Assembly: GCA_964434575.1 (NCBI GenBank) | Contig: CAYSWB010000002.1 | Location: 58,060 to 122,059 of the forward strand | From: DAORHV01 sp964434575 | GTDB lineage: Bacteria > Patescibacteriota > Gracilibacteria > Peribacterales > Peribacteraceae | Length of the DNA stretch: 64,000 nt | Reading direction: 5' to 3' | Shown here: positions 1 to 7,544 of the stretch, one piece after another | Numbering within the stretch: the first letter of the stretch is position 1 | Layout of the letters: every line of letters begins with the position of its first letter | Translations under genes and position numbers: made by a program | Notes under the pieces: model-generated | Database searches by the model: none | What the model saw: the letters and a program-made list of their open reading frames with translations, nothing else | Told to the model about the DNA's origin: nothing

Positions 1-1003
1 TCACCTGCAGTGCCGGCTGGTCCACCAGCATGGTGGCTTCGGCGCCGGTCAGGCCCATGGCGATGTATTCCTCCTTGGCTTCGGACGGCAGCTTCTGCAT
101 GCCGCCGGTGGCGTTCTCGATGTACGCCTTGCTGAGCTCCAGCGGCGGGATGTCCGGTTCCGGGAAGTAGCGGTAGTCGGCGGCGGATTCTTTGTCGCGA
201 AGCAGCACGGTCTTCTCCTCGTCATCGATCCAGCCGACGGTTGTTTCGCCGGTCGGCTGCTTGCCTTCGGCCCACAGCTTGCGCAGCACCTTCTCCTGGT
301 AGGCGAGCGCCTTCTCCAGCGCCTTGAACGAGTTCAAGTTCTTGATCTCGATGCGCGGGTAGAGTTTCTTTTCGCCCTTCGGACGCATGGAAATGGACGC
401 GTCGAAACGCATCATGCCCTTGTACATGTCTGCCTCGCTGGTGTCGGCGCCGATGAGGATGCGACGAAGCTCCTCGGCGAATGCGCTGGCCTCGAACGGC
501 GTGTGCAGGTCGGGCTCGGTGACGATTTCCATCAGCGGCGTGCCGGCGCGATTGTAGTCGCACAGCGAGCCGTCCGAGCGGTGCTGCAGTTTGCCGGCGT
601 CGTTCTCGATGTGCAGGCGGTGGATGCGGCAGACCTTCGTTTCGCCGCTGTTGCCGTCGGCGTTCTGGATGGCGTAACGGACCTCGCCGTGGCTGGCGAG
701 CGGGTGCTTGTACTGCGAAATCTGGAACCCGGTCGGCAGGTCCGGATAGAAGTAGTTCTTGCGGTCGAAGTGGCTCTTTTCGTTCACCGTGCACTTCAGC
801 GCCTTGGACGCGCGGATGGCCTTGTCGATGACGGCGCGGTTGGGGACGGGGAGCGTGCCGGGATGGCCCATGCACACCGGACACACGGTCGTGTTGGGCG
901 GCTTGCCCCACGCGTCGTTGTCGCAGGCGCAGAACATCTTCGTCTTCGTGTTCATCTGGGCGTGCACCTCCAGGCCGATGATGGCTTCCAGCTCTACTGC
1001 CAT
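1..1003 (-). CDS. gatB: Aspartyl/glutamyl-tRNA amidotransferase subunit B, 3' end outside the window
   Basis: GatB is the kinase/transamidase subunit of GatCAB, which converts misacylated Glu-tRNA(Gln) or Asp-tRNA(Asn) to the correct amidated tRNA in the cytoplasm. About 334 N-terminal residues are visible. They include the family's EAIIGLEVHAQ opening, the metal-binding CxxC pairs (FCACDN, CPVCMGHPG), the DLPTGFQISQ segment and DYNRAGTPLMEIV. The C-terminal tail domain lies beyond the window edge. The start is the ATG at 1001-1003; a possible -10 (TACTCT) lies 9 nt upstream, so the leader would be very short. It is divergent from the sigma factor gene. Identification is secure. Confidence 0.95.
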   Translation of the reverse strand, partial: MAVELEAIIGLEVHAQMNTKTKMFCACDNDAWGKPPNTTVCPVCMGHPGTLPVPNRAVIDKAIRASKALKCTVNEKSHFDRKNYFYPDLPTGFQISQYKHPLASHGEVRYAIQNADGNSGETKVCRIHRLHIENDAGKLQHRSDGSLCDYNRAGTPLMEIVTEPDLHTPFEASAFAEELRRILIGADTSEADMYKGMMRFDASISMRPKGEKKLYPRIEIKNLNSFKALEKALAYQEKVLRKLWAEGKQPTGETTVGWIDDEEKTVLLRDKESAADYRYFPEPDIPPLELSKAYIENATGGMQKLPSEAKEEYIAMGLTGAEATMLVDQPALQV

Positions 1004-1055
1004 GCGCGGAAGAGAGTACCTGTTACCGGGTTCCGGGGGCAACGGGCCGAAAAAG

Positions 1056-1083
1056 TTGACTGGCGACGGCGAAACCTTAGAGT
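1056..1083 (+). promoter_or_regulatory. Sigma-70-type promoter of the ECF sigma factor gene
   Basis: TTGACT (1056-1061), a 16-bp spacer and TAGAGT (1078-1083). The hexamer ends 9 nt before the ATG at 1093, so the mRNA would have almost no leader. Both boxes are clear by eye. Confidence 0.6.
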
Positions 1084-1092
1084 TCCGTCCTT

Positions 1093-1737
1093 ATGAATGG
1101 TGCCTCGCACACCAATGGCAACGGTCGCTACGCAGGCGACGGAGAGGCCAAGCAGGCATTCCTGGATTACCGTGAAAACGGCGCCGACGCCGAGGCATTC
1201 AACCATGTGGTGGCCGTCTATCGCGACGCGCTGGTGCACTATCTCCGCAGCATATTGGGCGATGCGAACGATGCCGAGGACGTCGTGCAGGAAGTGTTGT
1301 TGCAGGCGGCGCAGAAAGCCGCGCAATTCGATCCCGCCCAGCGCCTGCGGCCGTGGATGTATACCATCGCGCAGAACAAGGCGGTGGATCTCATGCGTAA
1401 GCGCCGCAGGCATTCCGCCTCCAGCCTGGATCAACCGGTCGAAGATATCGATCCGGCCAGCGAGCCGCACAGCATCGGCAGCCTCTTGCTCGACGAAGAC
1501 ACGCCCGATCCCGGCGAGCTGATTGCCGAACGAGACATGCATGACGTTGTTCTCGAAATGTTGGATTCGCTTTCTCCGGACTTGAAAGAAGTCGTGATTC
1601 TCACGCACTTGCGCGGCATGAAGTACCGCGAAGCCGCCGACACCATCGGCATTCCGATGGGTACGGTGAAATCGCGTCTGCACGTGGCCATGGTGAAGCT
1701 GCGCGAGATGGTTACAGAGCGAGCGCTGGAGGCATAG
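1093..1737 (+). CDS. ECF-type RNA polymerase sigma factor
   Basis: 214-residue sigma-70 family protein with only regions 2 and 4, the ECF layout. Region 2 is at about residues 40-105 (DAEDVVQEVLLQAAQKA, then RPWMYTIAQNKAVDLMRKRRR). Region 4 is near the C-terminus (LSPDLKEVVILTHLRGMKYR, followed by PMGTVKSRLHVAMVKLRE), the helix-turn-helix that reads the -35 element. The two are joined by an acidic linker of about 40 residues. No anti-sigma gene is adjacent, so how it is controlled is not visible. Its 3' end overlaps the convergent def gene by 26 nt. Confidence 0.92.
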   Translation: MNGASHTNGNGRYAGDGEAKQAFLDYRENGADAEAFNHVVAVYRDALVHYLRSILGDANDAEDVVQEVLLQAAQKAAQFDPAQRLRPWMYTIAQNKAVDLMRKRRRHSASSLDQPVEDIDPASEPHSIGSLLLDEDTPDPGELIAERDMHDVVLEMLDSLSPDLKEVVILTHLRGMKYREAADTIGIPMGTVKSRLHVAMVKLREMVTERALEA

Positions 1738-2188
1738 ACTGCTCCTTCACGCGGTCCGTGATGAGGATGCCGTCCAGGTGGTCCACTTCGTGCTGCACCA
1801 CGCGGGCGTCCCAGCCTTTCAGTTTCAGCTCGTGCTTCTTGCCGTCCACGTCCATGAACTTCACCTGGATTTCGAGGTGGCGCGCCACGTTCACCCACAC
1901 GTTCGGCAGACTCAAGCAGCCTTCCTCCATCATGTCCATCTCCTCGCTCTTCCACACGATCTCCGGGTTGATGAGCGCGACGAGCTTCTTGCGCTGGAGC
2001 ATGACGATGCACACGCGCTCGGTGCGGTTCACCTGCGGCGCGGCGATCCCGGCTCCCTGGGCGTGCACCGTGGTCTCGATCATGTCCTTTAACAGCTGCA
2101 GGATGGCCTTGGTCACCTTGGGGACCTTCTTGGTTTTGCCGCGCAGCACGGGTGCGTCGGCGCCGAGGACGATGGGCAGGACGGCCAT
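1712..2188 (-). CDS. def: Peptide deformylase
   Basis: Removes the formyl group from the N-terminal methionine of nascent proteins. All three family motifs are present: GAGIAAPQ (residues 45-52), EGCLS (89-93, metal ligand Cys91) and HEVDH (133-137, two His ligands and the catalytic Glu). At 158 residues it is slightly shorter than typical enzymes and ends soon after motif 3. The minus-strand -10 box TACAAT (plus coordinates 2195-2200) lies exactly 6 nt before the ATG, which supports this start and a leaderless transcript. It converges on, and overlaps, the sigma factor gene. Confidence 0.95.
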   Translation of the reverse strand: MAVLPIVLGADAPVLRGKTKKVPKVTKAILQLLKDMIETTVHAQGAGIAAPQVNRTERVCIVMLQRKKLVALINPEIVWKSEEMDMMEEGCLSLPNVWVNVARHLEIQVKFMDVDGKKHELKLKGWDARVVQHEVDHLDGILITDRVKEQSMPPALAL

Positions 2189-2236
2189 GGCGCGATTGTA
2201 CGCAAAAAAAGCGTTTCTGCCAGACGGATTGCCGTT

Positions 2237-2818
2237 CTAGCGCGCCAGCGCCCTGTGCGAGGCGGCCTCGCGCAATTCCTCGATGCTGCCGATGTTCGCT
2301 TTGCCGATCATCTTGATGAGCGCGTGGGCGGTGAGGATCACGTCCGGCAGCGCGCGGTGGCGGTTCTGGGGCAACTGCAGGTTCAAGCGCCGGGCGACGG
2401 CGTCCAGGCTGTGGCCGAAATCCTGCGGGAACGCCTTCTGGCTCAGACGCATGGTGCAGAAGCACTCGGGCAGGTCCACGTAGCCCCAGCAGAATTCCTT
2501 CTCGCAATCCAGGAAGCTCATGTCGAAGGCGGCGTTGTGCGCCACCAGGAACGAACCCTGGGCGAACTCGAGGAACTTCGGCAGCACCTGGTCGATGGTG
2601 GGCGCGGAGGCCACCAGCTCGTCGCTGATTTTGTTCACCTGTTTCGCTTCCCACGGGATCTGCCGCTCGGGGTTCACCAGCGACACGAACGTTTTCGTCT
2701 CGTCGATCTCGCCGTTTTCCACCCGCAGGCCGGCGATCTCGATGATCCGGTGCCCTTTGCGGGGCTCGAGGCCCGTGGTTTCGACGTCGAAGACGGTGAA
2801 CGAAGGCAGCGAAGACAT
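2237..2818 (-). CDS. DnaQ-type DEDDh 3'-5' exonuclease
   Basis: 193 residues with the three exonuclease motifs of the DEDDh family: FDVETTGLE (Exo I, Asp/Glu), HNAAFDMSFL (Exo II) and HRALPDVILTAHAL (Exo III, His and Asp). This is the fold of the DNA polymerase III proofreading subunit and of stand-alone nucleases. Without a polymerase or other domain, its role (proofreading subunit or DNA repair/RNA trimming) cannot be assigned. A possible -10 (TACCCT) lies 8 nt before the ATG. It is transcribed divergently from nth. Confidence 0.88.
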   Translation of the reverse strand: MSSLPSFTVFDVETTGLEPRKGHRIIEIAGLRVENGEIDETKTFVSLVNPERQIPWEAKQVNKISDELVASAPTIDQVLPKFLEFAQGSFLVAHNAAFDMSFLDCEKEFCWGYVDLPECFCTMRLSQKAFPQDFGHSLDAVARRLNLQLPQNRHRALPDVILTAHALIKMIGKANIGSIEELREAASHRALAR

Positions 2819-2912
2819 ACCGGCGCAGGGTACGAGCCGTACCGCTCATTTTCAAGTGCGCGCACATCGACTTATGGTCTCCGCGGACTCGTCCGTTCGC
2901 TACACTGTCGCC

Positions 2913-3554
2913 GTGCCGAACATCCCCGTCGACGCCGTGCTCAAAACACTCCGGAAACTGTATCCGGATGCCGGCTGCACGCTGGATCACTCCACGCCGC
3001 TGGAGCTGCTGGTCGCCACCATCTTGTCGGCGCAATGCACGGACAAGCGCGTGAACATCGTCACCAAATCCCTGTTTGAGAAATATCGCAAGCCGGAGGA
3101 CTATCTGGCCGTGCCGCAGGCTGAACTGGAGCAAGACATCCGGTCGTGCGGCACGTACCGCATGAAGGCCCTGGCCATCCGCGAAACCTGCCGCACCATC
3201 CTCGCGAAGTTCGGCGGCCGCGTGCCGAAGACCATGTCCGAGATGCTGCAATTGCGCGGGGTCGGACGCAAGACGGCGTCCGTCGTTCTCTCCACCGCCT
3301 ACGGCATAGAGGAGGGGATCGCGGTGGACACCCATGTCACGCGCTTGAGCAAGCTCCTCGGCCTCACGCGGCACACCGCCCAGGCCAAGATCGAAAAGGA
3401 CCTCATGCGCATCACCCCGCGCAAGGACTGGTCGGCGCTTTCCCACCTGCTCATCGCCCACGGCAGGGCCACCAACGCCGCGTATAACCCCGCCGCCGCG
3501 CTTGCGGCGTTCAGTCGCTACGTCACGCCGAAGAAATCTTCTCGCCGCAGGTGA
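2913..3554 (+). CDS. nth: Endonuclease III-like DNA glycosylase lacking the [4Fe-4S] cysteines
   Basis: Base-excision repair glycosylase/AP lyase for oxidised pyrimidines. The 213-residue protein has the helix-hairpin-helix (LRGVGRKTAS, catalytic Lys120) and the catalytic Asp139 in VDTHVTRL. The usual C-terminal Cys-X6-Cys-X2-Cys-X5-Cys cluster site is absent: the sequence after HGR (HGRATNAAYNPAAA) contains no cysteine. Start chosen as GTG 2913, because TACACT ends exactly 6 nt upstream (leaderless). The frame is open much further upstream, but that stretch is antisense to the exonuclease gene. A TGT-rich -35 is not evident. Confidence 0.9.
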   Translation: MPNIPVDAVLKTLRKLYPDAGCTLDHSTPLELLVATILSAQCTDKRVNIVTKSLFEKYRKPEDYLAVPQAELEQDIRSCGTYRMKALAIRETCRTILAKFGGRVPKTMSEMLQLRGVGRKTASVVLSTAYGIEEGIAVDTHVTRLSKLLGLTRHTAQAKIEKDLMRITPRKDWSALSHLLIAHGRATNAAYNPAAALAAFSRYVTPKKSSRRR

Positions 3555-3610
3555 ATTCCGGGCGCGAACGTCCCCGCGCGCGGCTTGCGTATGCTAGGAT
3601 GTACCCCGTG

Positions 3611-4075
3611 ATGCGACGCTTTGCACTGGCGATTCTCGGCACCGCGGGCTTGCTGCTCGCGGCATGTTCGTCGTCTCCCTCCGCCCCGCCCGTTCAGCCG
3701 CCCGCCGGCAGCGGCGCGGTGACGGCATCGGGCTCGCTGTCGTCCAGCGGCGCCAAGCTGCGTCCGGCGGCCAGCGTGTTCTACCGCGATTTTGCACCCG
3801 AAGATCTTGGCAACGGCAAGCAGGCGCTGCTCTTCTTCTGGCAGCCGGGCGACGTGTTCTCGCAGCGCAGCGACCGCATCCTGACGCGATTGTACGGCTC
3901 CGGCGCCGCCACCATCTCCACGTACAAATTGGATGCCGGCACCGCGTCGGGCATGAAACTCCAGTTCACGGTCCTTCTTCCCGACACGTTCGTGCTCGTG
4001 AACGGCTCCGGCGCCAAAGTTTCCATGTTCCTCCATCCGAATCCCGACGAACTGACCAAGCTCGTCGTCCGCTAA
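3611..4075 (+). CDS. Thioredoxin-fold-like lipoprotein without a CXXC motif
   Basis: 154 residues. A lipoprotein signal with lipobox LLAAC near residues 15-19 predicts export and lipid anchoring, followed by a Ser/Pro-rich linker. The segment QALLFFWQPGDVFSQRSD has the look of a thioredoxin beta1-alpha1 unit in which the redox WCxxC is replaced by WQPGD, so it should not be redox active. It sits 11 nt before dipZ and is probably co-transcribed, suggesting an accessory role in envelope thiol chemistry (inference). In-frame alternatives are ATG 3599 and GTG 3608; a -10-like TATGCT is at 3590-3595. Confidence 0.65.
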   Translation: MRRFALAILGTAGLLLAACSSSPSAPPVQPPAGSGAVTASGSLSSSGAKLRPAASVFYRDFAPEDLGNGKQALLFFWQPGDVFSQRSDRILTRLYGSGAATISTYKLDAGTASGMKLQFTVLLPDTFVLVNGSGAKVSMFLHPNPDELTKLVVR

Positions 4076-4086
4076 CCCCCACCCCC

Positions 4087-5970
4087 ATGTTGTCCCTGTC
4101 CTTGCTTGCGGCCATGTTCGCGGCCGGCGTGTTCACCATCCTGCTGCCGTGCATCTTGCCGCTCATCCCCATCGTCTTGGGCGTGAGCATCGCCGGACGG
4201 AGCAAGTGGAGGCCGCTGCTCACCATCGCGGGCATGCTCATCAGCTTCGTCGGATTCACCTTCCTGTTGTTGGTGGTACTGAGCTCTTTCGTGGAGTTGG
4301 CCGACTACATCCGCATCGGCACGTACTACGTCCTGCTGCTGTTCGGCATGGGCTTCGTGACCGGCAAGAAGCCGGTGCAGCTGGCCGTGGCCGCCGTGGG
4401 AGGATTGTTCTTCATCAGCAAAGGATGGATGGCCGTCATCGCCGCCGCCGCGCTCGGCATGGTTGCCATGGAACTCGGGGGACGCGCGGCCACCCGCATC
4501 CAGCAGTTCGGTACGGACGTGCAATCCAAGGCCCGGGGCGAATTCGGCGCCGACGCGCCCGTCACCGCACTGATCATCGGTCTGACGCTCGGTTTGGTGT
4601 GGGTCCCGTGCGCCGGTCCGGCGTTGGGCTTCGCGCTCACGCTGGTGCGCGAGCAGCCCGGTCCGGTGGCCATGCTGTACCTGTTCACCTACGGCCTCGG
4701 CACGGCCATCCCGCTGCTCATCATCGGCTACGGCGGCCAGACCGCCGTGCACTCGGTGCGCGCGCTGGCCAAGTACAGCGGCCGCGTGAAGCAGGTTGCG
4801 GGCGCGCTGCTCATCATTTCGGCCGTGGCCTTCCATTTCCGCGGTTTCGAGAAGCTGCAGGTCTGGCTGCTGGACAACACGATGATCGGCGATATCGGCA
4901 CCCAGCTCGAAGATCGCTTCTTCGGCAAGGCATTCGAACAGGCCCGTGATGGACAGTCCGAGGCTTCGTCTTCGTCATCCATGCCAGGAACCCCGAATAC
5001 TTCCTCCTCTTCCCCCGCAACTTCGATGAATCTCCCGACGCTTCCGAAGCTCGTCCGTGCCCCGACCGACTTCCCCGGCCTGGGTCCCTGGCACAACGGT
5101 CCGGCGCTCACGCAGGCCGATCTGAAGGGCAAGGTCGTGCTCATCGATTTCTGGACCTACAGCTGCATCAACTGCATCCGCACGCTGCCCTACATCCGCG
5201 GCTACTGGGACAAGTACAAGGATACGGGCAAATTCGTGCTGCTGGGCGTGCACACGCCGGAGTTCGTGTTCGAGAAGAGCCAGACCAACGTCGCCGCCGC
5301 GATCAAGAACCACAACCTCACGCATCCGGTGGCGCAGGACAACGATTTCAAGACCTGGGATGCGTTCGCCAACCGCTATTGGCCGGCCAAGTACCTCATC
5401 GATGCCGACGGCTACATCCGCTACACCCACTTCGGCGAGGGCGACTACGAGGAGACCGACAAGGCCATCGCCAGCCTCCTTCTGGAGGCGGGCGTGGAGC
5501 TGCCGGAAGGCGTGGGCGAGACCGATGAGGTCCAAAAGCCGAATGCCGGCAAGCCGCGCTCTCCGGAAACGTATCTGGGCGACCGAAGCTGGCCCGCGCT
5601 GGGCAACAGCCAGGGTGAGCCGTCCCCGGAGCCGGTGACGTACAAGGCCCCCGAAGCCATGACGCTGAACAAGTACTATCTTTCGGGCACCTGGCGCGTG
5701 GTGGACCGTGAAAAGCAGGTTCTGGGCTCCGGCGAAGGTGAAATCCGCATGAAGTTCCTCGGTGGCGAGATCAACATGGTGCTGGGTCCGGGCCTCACCA
5801 AGAACCGCAAGCTGGCCGAAGTGTTCATCGACGGCCAGAGCGTGAAGACCTTCGACATCGGCATGTACGACTCGTACAACCTGTTCACCGGCGAGTACGG
5901 CGAACACGAGATGGTCCTGAAACTGCAAGGTGCCGGCACCGAGGCGTATGCCTTCACGTTCGGCGGATAG
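4087..5970 (+). CDS. dipZ: DipZ-type CcdA-thioredoxin fusion protein
   Basis: 627-residue membrane protein. The N-terminal half is a CcdA-like transporter of about six helices with the paired cysteine motifs LLPCILPLIP and VWVPCAGPALG, which carry electrons across the membrane. A Ser/Thr/Pro linker (near residues 295-320) leads to a TlpA-like thioredoxin domain with CINC in DFWTYSCINCIR. A beta-rich C-terminal domain follows (KYYLSGTWRVVDREKQ onward), as in mycobacterial DipZ. It should move reducing power to extracytoplasmic proteins. The start is ATG 4087, directly after a C-rich stretch; longer in-frame starts would overlap the upstream lipoprotein gene. Confidence 0.92.
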   Translation: MLSLSLLAAMFAAGVFTILLPCILPLIPIVLGVSIAGRSKWRPLLTIAGMLISFVGFTFLLLVVLSSFVELADYIRIGTYYVLLLFGMGFVTGKKPVQLAVAAVGGLFFISKGWMAVIAAAALGMVAMELGGRAATRIQQFGTDVQSKARGEFGADAPVTALIIGLTLGLVWVPCAGPALGFALTLVREQPGPVAMLYLFTYGLGTAIPLLIIGYGGQTAVHSVRALAKYSGRVKQVAGALLIISAVAFHFRGFEKLQVWLLDNTMIGDIGTQLEDRFFGKAFEQARDGQSEASSSSSMPGTPNTSSSSPATSMNLPTLPKLVRAPTDFPGLGPWHNGPALTQADLKGKVVLIDFWTYSCINCIRTLPYIRGYWDKYKDTGKFVLLGVHTPEFVFEKSQTNVAAAIKNHNLTHPVAQDNDFKTWDAFANRYWPAKYLIDADGYIRYTHFGEGDYEETDKAIASLLLEAGVELPEGVGETDEVQKPNAGKPRSPETYLGDRSWPALGNSQGEPSPEPVTYKAPEAMTLNKYYLSGTWRVVDREKQVLGSGEGEIRMKFLGGEINMVLGPGLTKNRKLAEVFIDGQSVKTFDIGMYDSYNLFTGEYGEHEMVLKLQGAGTEAYAFTFGG

Positions 5971-6022
5971 ACGTTCGTCCACCCATCGTCATCACGACAC
6001 GACGCGGCGGCCCCCTTCCGGT

Positions 6023-6196
6023 TTACCGGGAGGGAGTTCCGCCGTCGCAGCACGTTTCGCACAGCGTGCCGCAGCGGGCGCAAAACCGCTTGAGCTTGCG
6101 GTCCACGTACTTGTCGCAGCCACACAGCATGCATCCTTCCCCGGGCAGGGAGCAGCGGGTGTCCGTTCGTACTTCGGTGGCTGCCGGTTGTACCAT
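6023..6196 (-). CDS. Small cysteine-rich (zinc-ribbon-like) protein
   Basis: 57 residues, from ATG 6194-6196 to TAA 6023-6025. Nine cysteines are arranged mostly as C-x2-C and C-x-C units (GCMLCGCDKY, FCARCGTLCETCC), as expected for a treble-clef or zinc-ribbon fold. The frame is supported by a minus-strand -10 box TACAAT (plus 6204-6209) ending 7 nt before the ATG, the same layout as its neighbours. It sits convergent to dipZ and after the amt terminator. No family is recognised. Metal binding is inferred only from the cysteine pattern. Confidence 0.6.
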   Translation of the reverse strand: MVQPAATEVRTDTRCSLPGEGCMLCGCDKYVDRKLKRFCARCGTLCETCCDGGTPSR

Positions 6197-6227
6197 CGGT
6201 GGAATTGTAAAACCGATTCGTCATTTT

Positions 6228-6258
6228 GAAAACGGCCCCCCGGCATGTCGGAGGGCCG
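6228..6258 (-). terminator. Rho-independent terminator of amt
   Basis: On the minus strand a 10-bp GC-rich stem (CGGCCCTCCG pairing with CGGGGGGCCG, one mismatch) with a short loop is followed by TTTTC, about 20 nt after the amt stop codon. Confidence 0.75.
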
Positions 6259-6279
6259 CCGCACATGAATGAAGGATGT

Positions 6280-7485
6280 CTAGAAGTCGTATGCCTCCTC
6301 GCCGTGCAGGGCGCGGTCCAGGCCGTCTTGCTCTTCCTTCGGTTCCACGCTGATTTTCATGAACATCTTCAGGACCATGATGATCAGGTAGGTCATGACG
6401 AAGCCGTACGCCATGGCGATGAGCGTGCTGTAGATGTTGGCCATGAACAGGTCCGTGTTGCCCTCCAGCAGGCCGGAGAAGCCGCCGACCGCCTTCACCG
6501 CGAAGACGCCGGTCAGAATGGACCCCACGATGCCGCCGACGCCGTGGCAGCCCCATACGTCCAGTGCGTCGTCCCAGCCCATCTTGATGCGGAACTTCAC
6601 CGCGGCGAAGCAGCACACGGCAGCCGCAGCACCGATGATCAGCGAGGCCTTGGGGTCCACGTAGCCGGCCGCCGGGGTGATGGCGACCAGACCGGCGACC
6701 GCGCCGGTGAGCGCGCCGACCATGCTGGGGCGCTTGTCGATCAGCCAGGAGAGCAGCAGCCACACGACCATGGAGACCGAGGCGGCGATGTCGGTGTTGG
6801 CGAACGCGAGCGCGGCCTGGCCGTTGGCGGCCAAGGCGCTGCCGGCGTTGAAGCCGTACCAGCCGAACCACAGCAGGCCCACGCCCAGCGCGACATGCGT
6901 GATGTTATGCGGCAGGTGCGCGGTGTTCTTGCGCTTGCCGAGGGCGAACACGGACGCCAGTGCGCCCATGCCCGCGCTGATGTGCACGACCGTGCCGCCG
7001 GCGAAGTCGATGGCGCCGAGCTTCATGATGAAACCGCCGCCCCACACCCAGTGGGCGAGCGGGGCGTACACGAGCACGCTCCACAGGACGAGGAAGACCA
7101 AGTAGCTCTTGAAGTTCATGCGCTCCGTGAACGCGCCGGTGATGAGCGCGGGCGTGATGATGGCGAACATCATCTGGAAGACGAAGAACGCCAGGAAGGG
7201 GACCGTGGTGCCGTAGACCGCGTGCGGCTCCATGCCGACGCCGCCCAGGAACGCGAAGTCCAAACCGCCGATGAAGCCGTTCACGTCGGTGCCGAACGCC
7301 AGCGAGAAGGTGAACACTGCCCACAGGACGGTCACGACGCCCATGGAAATGAAGCTCTGCATCATGATGGTCAGCACGTTGCGGCGCTTCACGAGTCCGC
7401 CGTAGAAGAAGGCGAGGCCGGGCGTCATGATGGCCACCAGCGCGGCGGAGACCAGCACGAATGCGGTGTTACCGGTATCGATCAT
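6280..7485 (-). CDS. amt: Ammonium transporter (Amt family)
   Basis: 401-residue inner-membrane ammonium channel with about 11 transmembrane helices. Family landmarks are visible: GLAFFYGGLVKRRNVL near the N-terminus, FAGGTVVHISAGMGAL carrying the first pore histidine, WFGWYGFNAGSA, and DVWGCHGVGGIVGS carrying the second. It lies 59 nt downstream of glnA in the same direction, with a strong terminator between them, so expression depends on read-through or a promoter inside the gap. The leader before the ATG is pyrimidine-rich with no Shine-Dalgarno sequence. No glnK/PII gene is adjacent. Confidence 0.96.
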   Translation of the reverse strand: MIDTGNTAFVLVSAALVAIMTPGLAFFYGGLVKRRNVLTIMMQSFISMGVVTVLWAVFTFSLAFGTDVNGFIGGLDFAFLGGVGMEPHAVYGTTVPFLAFFVFQMMFAIITPALITGAFTERMNFKSYLVFLVLWSVLVYAPLAHWVWGGGFIMKLGAIDFAGGTVVHISAGMGALASVFALGKRKNTAHLPHNITHVALGVGLLWFGWYGFNAGSALAANGQAALAFANTDIAASVSMVVWLLLSWLIDKRPSMVGALTGAVAGLVAITPAAGYVDPKASLIIGAAAAVCCFAAVKFRIKMGWDDALDVWGCHGVGGIVGSILTGVFAVKAVGGFSGLLEGNTDLFMANIYSTLIAMAYGFVMTYLIIMVLKMFMKISVEPKEEQDGLDRALHGEEAYDF

Positions 7486-7508
7486 GGGAAGAGAGGAAAA
7501 GGGGAAAC

Positions 7509-7539
7509 AAAAAAGAAGCGGCTCCTTGGGAGCCGCTTC
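7509..7539 (-). terminator. Rho-independent terminator between glnA and amt
   Basis: Perfect 11-bp inverted repeat (GAAGCGGCTCC / GGAGCCGCTTC) with a 3-nt loop. On the minus strand it is followed by a T-run, directly after the glnA stop codon and about 25 nt before the amt start. Confidence 0.88.
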
Positions 7540-7544
7540 GGGTC

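Noticed and set aside
1431..3461. A 676-codon minus-strand frame across def, the exonuclease and nth
   Set aside because: It runs in shifted or antisense frame through three well-identified genes and shows no family motif.
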